Origin: RZYX01 sp036654375
GTDB lineage: Bacteria; Bacillota; Clostridia; Oscillospirales; Acutalibacteraceae
NCBI GenBank assembly: GCA_036654375.1
Contig: JAVVSD010000006.1
Location: forward strand, 1-64,000
DNA length: 64,000 nucleotides
Reading direction: 5' to 3'
Shown: positions 58,142 to 64,000 of the stretch, piece by piece
How positions within the stretch are numbered: the first letter of the stretch is position 1
How the letters are laid out: every line of letters begins with the position of its first letter
Program-made: the position numbers and the translations under genes
Notes under the pieces: generated by a model
Databases searched by the model: none
Told to the model about the DNA's origin: nothing
Seen by the model: only the letters and a program-made list of their open reading frames with translations

Positions 58142-58170
58142 TTGACCTTTAGGTCAAAAATTGATATAAT
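58142..58170 (+). promoter_or_regulatory. rpe promoter with palindrome over the -35
   Basis: TTGACC (58142-58147), a 17-bp spacer and TATAAT (58165-58170). The -35 is one arm of TTGACC-TTTA-GGTCAA (58142-58157), a perfect 6-bp inverted repeat that could be an operator. Confidence 0.75.
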
Positions 58171-58221
58171 AATACGACTCTTACAGCACAACAATAAACA
58201 CTTAAATAAGGGGTAAAAACT

Positions 58222-58890
58222 ATGATTAAAATATCACCCTCCATATTATCTTGCGACTATTCAAAAATGGGTGAAGAGCTAAATAGGATGAAGGACTGCG
58301 GAGCAGACTGGATTCACTTTGATGTTATGGATGGTCACTTTGTTCCAAACCTAACAATCGGAGTTGCTGTTGTAAGCTCTCTTCGCAAGATTTCAGGCAT
58401 CTTTTTTGATGTTCATTTAATGATAAGCGAACCATTGAAATATATTGAGCCATTTGCGCAGGCAGGAGCCGATTTAATAACTTTTCATGTGGAGGCAGAC
58501 TCCGACATTAGACAGACAATTGAAGCCATAAAATCAGCAGGGTGCAAAGCTGCCCTTAGCGTAAAACCAAAGACCCCAGCAAGTGAGGTCTTTGATTATC
58601 TTGATTTAATTGATATGGTTCTTGTAATGACAGTGGAACCGGGATTTGGAGGTCAGTCCTTCATGGCAGACATGATGCCAAAGGTTAGAGAAATCCGTAA
58701 TGAGTGCAACAGAAGAGGACTCAAAATGGAAATTCAGGTTGACGGTGGAATAAATGAAAACAATATCAGTGAAGCGGCAAGAGCAGGAGCAAATGTATTT
58801 GTTTCCGGTAGCACGATTTTTTCCGCAAAGGACAGCGGTCAAATGATAAAACTGCTCAAGGAAAATGCGGAGAAATCATATATTGATTGA
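58222..58890 (+). CDS. rpe: Ribulose-phosphate 3-epimerase
   Basis: A 222-aa TIM-barrel enzyme of the pentose phosphate pathway that interconverts ribulose-5-P and xylulose-5-P. It shows ISPSILSCDYSKMGEELNRM, the metal-binding WIHFDVMDGHFVPNLTIG (Asp, His), VEPGFGGQSFM, and VDGGINENNISEAARAGAN. Full length. A stop two bases before a convergent gene leaves no room for an own terminator. Confidence 0.97.
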   Translation: MIKISPSILSCDYSKMGEELNRMKDCGADWIHFDVMDGHFVPNLTIGVAVVSSLRKISGIFFDVHLMISEPLKYIEPFAQAGADLITFHVEADSDIRQTIEAIKSAGCKAALSVKPKTPASEVFDYLDLIDMVLVMTVEPGFGGQSFMADMMPKVREIRNECNRRGLKMEIQVDGGINENNISEAARAGANVFVSGSTIFSAKDSGQMIKLLKENAEKSYID

Positions 58891-58892
58891 TT

Positions 58893-59459
58893 TTAACTTG
58901 TGCCAAGATGCTCAATTGCTCTTGAATCACAAAGGCATCGCCAATGCTCTTTTGTCTGGGCAATTTTTGCTTTGCTTTCCGAAAGATCCTCACAATATTC
59001 AGTCAAAACTGATTTAAGCTTACGGTGGTTTGACATTCCGTTAAAAACCACTCTGTAGCGAGTGCCATTTGAATAGAGCTTGCTTTCGGGGGGGCTTAAG
59101 AAACATGACATAATTGCTCTCGACGCATCAATAAGTTCATTTTCGTCTTTAAACTCACTAACACAGATAAAGGGCATTGCAGTTGGAAAAACTTCATCTC
59201 TGTCTGCATCGATTTGATAGACTGTAAAATATAGCACACATCCGCCACTTGTATCAGGAACGGCTTCAATTACCATTTTACCCGATGGGTGAATATCTTT
59301 ATTCAGGGCAAGGTTTGCCTTCTGCAACAAAGTATAAATTACCCGTCTGGTATCAATGCTGTTATAGTCCATATCCTCATATGTAATGCCAAGCTCCTGC
59401 ATATCCTGGCAGGAAAGGCTAATGACTAATGTGTTTTTGGATGTAGCTTCAATTTTCAA
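58893..59459 (-). CDS. mecA: MecA-like adaptor protein
   Basis: About 188 aa. MecA adaptors deliver substrates to ClpC and control competence and development. The opening MKIEATSKNTLVISLSCQDM (with TTG as first codon) and the later GITYEDMDYNSIDTRRVIYT resemble the MecA N-terminal domain. KMVIEAVPDTSGGCVLYFTV is the end of that domain, and a C-terminal Clp-binding domain follows. An ATG at 59468 lies directly against GAGGAG, too close; TTG 59459 has 9-nt spacing and fits the family start. The similarity is moderate. Confidence 0.78.
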   Translation of the reverse strand: MKIEATSKNTLVISLSCQDMQELGITYEDMDYNSIDTRRVIYTLLQKANLALNKDIHPSGKMVIEAVPDTSGGCVLYFTVYQIDADRDEVFPTAMPFICVSEFKDENELIDASRAIMSCFLSPPESKLYSNGTRYRVVFNGMSNHRKLKSVLTEYCEDLSESKAKIAQTKEHWRCLCDSRAIEHLGTS

Positions 59460-59495
59460 ATGAAACATCTCCTCTTAAAACATCTTCTTACTACT

Positions 59496-59524
59496 ATCAT
59501 ATTACCCGTACAGGTTGCTTGCAA
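59496..59524 (-). promoter_or_regulatory. mecA promoter
   Basis: On the minus strand TTGCAA (59519-59524), a 17-bp spacer and TATGAT (59496-59501), 37 bp upstream of the start. Confidence 0.75.
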
Positions 59525-59568
59525 TGAATAAATTATGGCAATTTCATTTTTTTAAAAGAGGTGGCTTG

Positions 59569-60627
59569 ATGAAAGAGCTGGATACGATAAAAATTAAAGA
59601 GGAAAACAAGCAGGTGCGGTCATATATGATTGATATGCTCATAATGATTGCGGCATGTGCAATTATGGCTATCTATCAATATGGCTTTCGCGCATTGATG
59701 ATGGTTATAGTGTCTATCCTCACCGCTGTCTTGTGTGAGGCGTCTGTTGACCTTGTAAGAAAGAGGAAGCCACAGCGACTTGGTGACTTGTCTGCTGTGT
59801 TTACGGGGGCTGCAATAGCTTTGATGCTTCCTGCATCAGCACCGATGTGGCTTGCACCTGTTGGCAGTGCGTTTGCAATTTTTGTTGCAAAGCTTCCATT
59901 TGGCAATGCAAAGACAACTTTGTTTGTGCCTGCGGCGGCAGGATTTGCCTTCCTTAGCCTAAGCTACAGGGATCTTGTATTCACATATCCTTCCGTAACT
60001 GTTGAAATGCAGGATGCAATAACAGGTCAAGCAGGATTTGTACAAGGCAACTCAATTGCGTCTATGCTTAGCCATAGCACATCAATTGGAACAAGCGTTC
60101 TGGATGTCATTGATATGTTCGTCGGTAGGGTGGCAGGTCCAATGGGTACTTCTTGCCTTTTTGTAATGCTTGGACTGTTTATCTATATGCTTATTCGTCG
60201 CTCGTCTGAGTGGATAACTTCTGCAAGCTTTCTTGCTGCCTGCTCAATTCTTGCGGTAATTTTCCCAAGAGTTCTCACAGGACGCAGTGTTTCGCTTGTT
60301 ATGGAAATGTCGGCAGGAATGCTTTTCTTTGCGGCAATATTCTTTATTTCTGACCCTGCAACATCGCCAAAAGAGCAGATGTCAAGAGTTCTTTATGGAT
60401 TTATAGCGGGAATACTTACAATGGTTTTGCGGTACTTTGGAGCATTTGAAGAAGGAGTGTGCTTTGTCATACTCATCATGAATGCACTTAGCACAAACTT
60501 TGAAAGCCTTGGCGAAAAGCTTAATAATGCTATTGCGGCAAAAAACAACAGTACCGAAAAGAAACCAAAAGATAAAAAGAAAAAAGCAAAAGACTCCCCA
60601 AAAACAGAAGGGGGTTATAGTCTGTGA
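59569..60627 (+). CDS. RnfD-like membrane protein lacking the flavin-attachment threonine
   Basis: A 352-aa polytopic protein of the NqrB/RnfD family. Similarity to RnfD is visible in DLSAVFTGAAIALMLPASAP, FVPAAAGFAFLSLSYRD and MLFFAAIFFISDPATSP near the end. In true RnfD an FMN is bound to a Thr in a (S/T)xAT motif after Asp-x-Ile; here the segment reads DAITGQAGFV, with Ala155 at the Thr position. The C-terminus is a Lys-rich tail (KKPKDKKKKAKDSPK). ATG 59569 follows AGAGGTGG. First of three coupled genes. Confidence 0.85.
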   Translation: MKELDTIKIKEENKQVRSYMIDMLIMIAACAIMAIYQYGFRALMMVIVSILTAVLCEASVDLVRKRKPQRLGDLSAVFTGAAIALMLPASAPMWLAPVGSAFAIFVAKLPFGNAKTTLFVPAAAGFAFLSLSYRDLVFTYPSVTVEMQDAITGQAGFVQGNSIASMLSHSTSIGTSVLDVIDMFVGRVAGPMGTSCLFVMLGLFIYMLIRRSSEWITSASFLAACSILAVIFPRVLTGRSVSLVMEMSAGMLFFAAIFFISDPATSPKEQMSRVLYGFIAGILTMVLRYFGAFEEGVCFVILIMNALSTNFESLGEKLNNAIAAKNNSTEKKPKDKKKKAKDSPKTEGGYSL

Positions 60628-61958
60628 AAAAGTTTAATTCAAATAAAAAAGCAAAAGAGAAAAAAGGCTTATATATAAATGACAATGACTTTGGAACAAA
60701 AATAGAAAAGCAAGAAGAAACAACAAGCTTTTCAAGCGAGATGTTTTCAGAGGTAATCATTAAAAACCCAGTGCTAATCAGCACAATTGGGCTTTGTCCC
60801 GTTGTTGCAATATGTATATCATTAAAATCAGCGATTGTACTTTCTATAATAACATTTTTAACCATGATATTTGCACAGGTGCTGTCAGCGTTTTTGTTCA
60901 AGTCATCTCCGCAATGGGTAAGAGTTGCACTCTATTCTTTGAGCGGAATGGCTGTTGTTGCACCGTCAATGCTCTTGCTCGAAAATATTTTGCCTGAAAA
61001 CTTAATAGCGCTTGGAATTTATCTTCCGCTTCTCGCAATCAACCCGCTGATAACAAGGCAGTGTGAAAGAGTTGCAGTAAAAAGCTCGGTAAAGCAAGCA
61101 TTTGTAAATGCGGTGTGCTGTGCAACAGGATACAGCGTAGTGCTTATTATTACAGGATTTTTACGCGAGCTTTTAGGATCTGGCACAATATGGGACTACA
61201 AGGTGTTTTCATTCCCAGCTGCAACAGCGCTAATAAATCCTTTTGGTGGTTTTATTGTTATTGGATTTATGGCAGCACTTCTCAGAGTATACTTTAAAAA
61301 GATTGACCCAGAATATGCAGAACAGCTTGGCGTTGAGTCCAGAACAGCCATCAAGAAGCCAAAGCAAAAAAAGGAAAGACCTCGTTTTAAGGTCGTTGAA
61401 TATAGCCACAATGAAAAAGCCAATCCTCAACAGGTGGATAATGCAATTCAAAAAGAAGAGCCAAAAGTGGAGGCTGATGTTGTTGCAATAAGTGTTGAGC
61501 AACAGCATGAACAGCAGATTACAGAGCCTTTAAATGAAACGGTACAAGACGATTCTAATACAGCTGAAATCATTGAGCAAAACGATATAATTCCAGATGA
61601 GTACGCACAGTACGAAAACGAAATATCGCAGACAGCCCAAAGGGCAGAGGCAAGAAAGAAGATAGAATATACATCAAATGAGCTTGATGTGTTATTATCT
61701 CAAAGTCTTGATGACATTATCAATGGCACACTAAAGTCAAAGGATAATGAAGCCACAGCGGAAAAGCCAAAGGATAATGAAGCCACAGCGGAAAAGTTAA
61801 AGGATAATGAAGCCACAGCGGAAAAGTCAAAGGATAATGAAGCCACAGCGGAAAAGTCAAAGGATAATGAAGCCACAGCGGAAAAGTCAAAGGATAATGA
61901 AACCACAGTAGAAAAAACACCAGAAGACTCAAAGACCGAGGAGGTGCATGGGCAATGA
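60624..61958 (+). CDS. RnfE-like membrane protein with long repetitive C-terminal tail
   Basis: A 444-aa protein, GTG start overlapping the RnfD-like gene by 4 bp. Residues 45-230 align with RnfE: IGLCPVVAI keeps the first Fe-S Cys (Cys58). The second position, normally Asn-Cys, reads INPLITRQCER (Pro141, with a Cys six residues later). GFLRELLGSGTIWDYKV matches the RnfE LRE-GNGTLFD motif. An N-terminal 40-aa extension and a tail of over 200 acidic, Gln/Glu-rich residues are additions not found in typical RnfE. The tail includes six KDNEATAEK repeats. Confidence 0.85.
   Translation: MKKFNSNKKAKEKKGLYINDNDFGTKIEKQEETTSFSSEMFSEVIIKNPVLISTIGLCPVVAICISLKSAIVLSIITFLTMIFAQVLSAFLFKSSPQWVRVALYSLSGMAVVAPSMLLLENILPENLIALGIYLPLLAINPLITRQCERVAVKSSVKQAFVNAVCCATGYSVVLIITGFLRELLGSGTIWDYKVFSFPAATALINPFGGFIVIGFMAALLRVYFKKIDPEYAEQLGVESRTAIKKPKQKKERPRFKVVEYSHNEKANPQQVDNAIQKEEPKVEADVVAISVEQQHEQQITEPLNETVQDDSNTAEIIEQNDIIPDEYAQYENEISQTAQRAEARKKIEYTSNELDVLLSQSLDDIINGTLKSKDNEATAEKPKDNEATAEKLKDNEATAEKSKDNEATAEKSKDNEATAEKSKDNETTVEKTPEDSKTEEVHGQ
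61737..61916 (+). repeat. Six in-frame 30-bp repeats (KDNEATAEK)
   Basis: Units start at 61737, 61767, 61797, 61827, 61857 and 61887. Five are near-identical at the DNA level and the sixth is diverged (NETTVEK). They encode residues 372-431 of the RnfE-like protein. The near-perfect DNA identity points to recent expansion and probable length variation between strains. Confidence 0.95.
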
Positions 61959-62569
61959 GTGCTATAATTCAATTCTTTTCAGCAGCACTTTATCTTGTCT
62001 TTGTACAAAACCTTGTGTTTAGCGGTGGCTATGGTGCAAGTGAAGTTATAAGAACGGCGGCAAGACCAAAACAGCTTGTCCTTTTTGCCGTAATGATAAC
62101 CTATTTTTCAACTATAACATCACTTCTTTGCAGGCTTATCTGGCTTGTGCCATTCTTTAAAACAGCAAACACAACCATTGCAATAGTAATGTTCATACTT
62201 GTTCTTGTTGTGGTGTATCTTGCAACTGCACTGATAATCATAAAGATGCTCAAAGGCTCAGGCTGGCGGCAGGAGGAAAAGGATAAGCTTCTGCGTCAGG
62301 CAGGAGTTGCAGCATTTAATACGATAGTTCTTGCAGTTCCACTGATAAACCAGCGTGTTGCATACACAGTATCGGAATCAATCGGAGCGGGAATTGGTGC
62401 AGGTTTTGCGTTTATCCTTGCAACCATGATTATACACACTGGAATGAAAAAGATTGAAAGTAATGAGGAAATCCCAAGCTGTTTCAAAGGAACACCGGCA
62501 GTGTTTATCTATATAGCAATTATCTCAATGGCATTTACAGGGATTTCAGGAAAGTCACTTTTCTTTTAG
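61955..62569 (+). CDS. RnfA-like membrane protein lacking the Fe-S cysteines
   Basis: A 204-aa, six-helix protein of the NqrE/RnfA family. The C-terminus PSCFKGTPAVFIYIAIISMA then FTGISG corresponds to the RnfA ending (PFRG...AGLMSLAFMGFSG). RnfA has a Cys in GLCP and one in TNCA, both ligands of the membrane [2Fe-2S] cluster. Here the first segment is SGGYGASE (residues 23-30) and the second AFNTIVLAVP (Thr123), so both are gone. It overlaps the RnfE-like gene by 4 bp, and a terminator follows. Confidence 0.82.
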   Translation: MSAIIQFFSAALYLVFVQNLVFSGGYGASEVIRTAARPKQLVLFAVMITYFSTITSLLCRLIWLVPFFKTANTTIAIVMFILVLVVVYLATALIIIKMLKGSGWRQEEKDKLLRQAGVAAFNTIVLAVPLINQRVAYTVSESIGAGIGAGFAFILATMIIHTGMKKIESNEEIPSCFKGTPAVFIYIAIISMAFTGISGKSLFF

Positions 62570-62602
62570 TAATTACAAGCAAAATTCAGAATATAATAAT
62601 TG

Positions 62603-62637
62603 AAATGCGATATAGTAAAAGCTATATCGCATTTTTT
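62603..62637 (+). terminator. Terminator of the Rnf-like operon
   Basis: AAATGCGATATAG (62603-62615) pairs with CTATATCGCATTT (62622-62634), followed by T residues. Confidence 0.9.
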
Positions 62638-62673
62638 AATAAACAAATGAAGATTGGATTGAATGCAAAACTA

Positions 62674-62706
62674 AAGGGCATCATCGTTTTTAAACGAGAG
62701 GCCCTT
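62674..62706 (-). terminator. Probable terminator of the GNAT gene
   Basis: On the minus strand AAGGGC/GCCCTT with an inner TCGTTT/AAACGA helix, followed by TAGTTTT. The stem is interrupted, so confidence is moderate. Confidence 0.55.
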
Positions 62707-62755
62707 AAATCTATTTGTTCACAAGCTGAATTATCACAAGTGGTTTTGTTTGTAA

Positions 62756-63196
62756 TTATTTGTCCAGAACCATTTGAAGATAATCAAGTTCTTCAAAACC
62801 GAGCTTATTATAAAGAGAAATTGCTCCTGCATTTTCCCTGATTGCTTCAAGCCTAAAACGCTTTGAAACTCCGTCAAATTTATCAAAAATAAACTCAAAA
62901 AATTCTTTCCCAAGTCCTTTGCCACGGAAATCTTTTAAGATATAGATTTCCTCAATCCAAATACAAGTTCCGCCAACTTCAGGAGAAAAAGTTTTTGAAA
63001 GCATTGCATATCCTGCACACTGCGAATCGCACTCAATGATGTAGCCAATAAGATAATTATCGCTTCTCATCATTTCTTCAAAAGAGTTTGTCATGCAATG
63101 TTCAGCAACGGCGTGCAGGACGGCGTCGGAATGATAAAATTCGTTTGCAAGCTTGAGATAAATGCCTTTGTCTGTCGTGGTAAGAGGTCTAATCAT
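62756..63196 (-). CDS. GNAT family N-acetyltransferase
   Basis: A 146-aa acetyltransferase. IYILKDFRGKGLGKEFFEFI is the acetyl-CoA loop (motif A), and RENAGAISLYNKLGFEELDY is motif B. The substrate is unknown. ATG 63196 is preferred; an in-frame TTG 18 bp upstream carries the GGAGTG ribosome binding site. It is not related closely to the GNAT gene at 3471. Confidence 0.88.
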   Translation of the reverse strand: MIRPLTTTDKGIYLKLANEFYHSDAVLHAVAEHCMTNSFEEMMRSDNYLIGYIIECDSQCAGYAMLSKTFSPEVGGTCIWIEEIYILKDFRGKGLGKEFFEFIFDKFDGVSKRFRLEAIRENAGAISLYNKLGFEELDYLQMVLDK

Positions 63197-63230
63197 TTTT
63201 TTACTACACTCCAATTCAATTGATAAAATG

Positions 63231-63259
63231 ATTTTAGCATAGTATTAAAAAAAAATCAA
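63231..63259 (-). promoter_or_regulatory. Promoter of the GNAT gene
   Basis: On the minus strand TTGATT (63254-63259), a 17-bp spacer containing seven T, and TAAAAT (63231-63236). It overlaps the T-tract of the terminator of the upstream lipoprotein gene. Confidence 0.65.
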
Positions 63260-63293
63260 AATTAAAAGCAAAGCAGTTTAAAGCTTTGCTTTT
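63245..63293 (-). terminator. Terminator of the small lipoprotein gene
   Basis: On the minus strand AAAAGCAAAGC (63293-63283) pairs with GCTTTGCTTTT (63274-63264), followed by a T-rich tract. Confidence 0.8.
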
Positions 63294-63303
63294 AATTAAT
63301 CTG

Positions 63304-63510
63304 TTAGGGAAGCATGGTAGTGATGTCATTTTCATATTCTGTCATTTTGGACTCCATACGGTTCTTTGCGTCTTTTGCAACACTTTCGGTTGTGCTTGTT
63401 GCTGCTGTTGTTGTTGTTGTAACCTTGCCATCGTCCTTATTGCTACACGCAGCAAACACAAAGATGCTCATAATCAACAAAGCACAGACTAAAAAGATTT
63501 TTTTATTCAT
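63304..63510 (-). CDS. Small secreted lipoprotein
   Basis: A 68-aa protein with a lipoprotein signal peptide (MNKKIFLVCALLIMSIFVFA, lipobox FAAC with Cys22) and a short mature part. That part is a Thr-rich linker (TTTTTAATSTTES) followed by a charged helix that ends EYENDITTMLP. The start is preceded by AAGGAGAG. Function unknown. It follows the ypeB-like gene on the same strand after 140 bp, so a sporulation-stage role is possible but speculative. Confidence 0.8.
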   Translation of the reverse strand: MNKKIFLVCALLIMSIFVFAACSNKDDGKVTTTTTAATSTTESVAKDAKNRMESKMTEYENDITTMLP

Positions 63511-63650
63511 TTTTGCTCTCCTTCTTACATAACTAAATTTGTTCGTTTAATAAATTCAGCGAAACCAATATCGCTAACCTCATCAAAGGGGTCGATATAA
63601 TTATTCCCGTTACAAATTTAATTATTCAATCGTAAAAAACTAAAAGAGAT

Positions 63651-64000
63651 TTACATTGTAAGAGTTCCGCCATCGGCATAAATAAGCATAAGAATTTGAA
63701 CTTCATCGCCTGTTTTTGTGTCAATATAGACCAGTATATCGTCATCTTTTAAGCCCTTGCATTTAAACTCATAGCAATACTTTTCGTCGCCTGCACTTGT
63801 TGGGATATTTGCAAGCTTAACGCTCTGAACGGAAAGAGATTTGCTAAGGCTTTTTTTGGCTTGCTCAAGGCTTAATGAAGGTGTTCCAAAAGTCCTTTGA
63901 ATGTGATTGACCAAAAATCCTCTTGCATCAACAGAAATAATTTTTCCATCACTTAATGATACAGAAACTTTTATCAAATCTGTGTAGCAAATAACATTGT
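63651..64000 (-). CDS. ypeB: YpeB-like germination protein, C-terminal part (runs off the window)
   Basis: At least 115 codons, open at the right edge; upstream codons continue in frame to base 64000 (reading CYTDLIKVSVSLSDG). The chain has VDARGFLVNHIQRTF, a PepSY-type stretch LEQAKKSLSKSLSVQ, CYEFKCKGLKDDDILVYIDT and the end LIYADGGTLTM, which match the C-terminal PepSY/YpeB domain. YpeB stabilises the cortex-lytic enzyme SleB in spores. The start and N-terminal helix are outside the window. Identification rests on the C-terminal domain only. Confidence 0.8.
   Translation of the reverse strand, partial: NVICYTDLIKVSVSLSDGKIISVDARGFLVNHIQRTFGTPSLSLEQAKKSLSKSLSVQSVKLANIPTSAGDEKYCYEFKCKGLKDDDILVYIDTKTGDEVQILMLIYADGGTLTM

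Noticed and set aside
61700..61972. Minus-strand repetitive proteins opposite the KDNEATAEK repeats
   Set aside because: Open only because the 30-bp repeat keeps several frames free of stops; the plus frame is the coupled gene.
59569..62569. Complete Rnf electron-transport operon
   Set aside because: Only D, E and A homologues are present. Genes for RnfB, RnfC and RnfG are not on either side, and the ligand residues are missing.

Overview
The window looks like part of the chromosome of a low-GC, anaerobic, Gram-positive member of the Clostridia. The evidence is a Firmicutes-type S10-spc-alpha ribosomal cluster that includes rpsD, AGGAGG ribosome binding sites with frequent TTG and GTG starts, many rho-independent terminators, spore-former markers (a YpeB C-terminal domain and a YtvI-like permease), a MecA-like adaptor, a SipW/TasA-type secretion locus, a Na+-pumping biotin decarboxylase and Rnf-like membrane proteins. 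No tRNA, rRNA, CRISPR array or intact insertion sequence was seen. The genus cannot be fixed from this window.

Layout. 1-0.7 kb: a MITE-like inverted-repeat element and an array of 55/56-bp tandem repeats. 0.7-4.9 kb: rarA, a convergent tail-anchored small protein, then an ogg-GNAT-yeiH run. 5.3-8.7 kb (minus): a Na+-translocating decarboxylase operon (oadA, gamma, detached biotin carrier, beta). 9-12 kb: a B12-dependent methionine synthase split into a reactivation-domain protein and metH. 12.2-13.7 kb: guaB of an unusual type whose residue numbering matches the Tritrichomonas foetus enzyme. 14-29.8 kb: 32 genes from rpsJ to rplQ, including secY, adk, map, a KOW protein, infA, rpmJ and rpoA, with a structured leader and a strong terminator.

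30.3-35.7 kb: a five-gene surface operon (SipW-type signal peptidase, two TasA/camelysin-like proteins with SipW-type signal peptides, a large vWA protein and a C-terminally anchored protein). 35.9-44.3 kb: a peptide-binding lipoprotein, rmuC, an esterase-GH3 glycosidase pair and a DUF362 protein. 44.5-44.64 kb: an orphan small-RNA candidate with a perfect promoter and a terminator. 44.8-48 kb (minus): ddl-DUF1934-argS. 48.2-50.2 kb: an unknown protein and a diguanylate cyclase. 50.4-52.9 kb (minus): hom and aspartokinase. 53.1-57.6 kb: a YtvI-like permease and a two-component system. 57.7-58.1 kb: nested palindromes and a 43-aa membrane peptide. 58.2-59.5 kb: rpe and convergent mecA. 59.6-62.6 kb: three Rnf-like membrane genes (D-E-A). 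62.7-64 kb: a GNAT enzyme, a small lipoprotein and the 3' part of a ypeB-like gene.

The observation most worth pursuing is the Rnf-like D-E-A trio. It is recognisable along its length, but it lacks the flavin-attachment threonine and three of the four cysteines that hold the intramembrane Fe-S cluster, and no rnfB, rnfC or rnfG lies beside it. The SipW surface operon, the orphan RNA and the palindrome-flanked membrane peptide come next.
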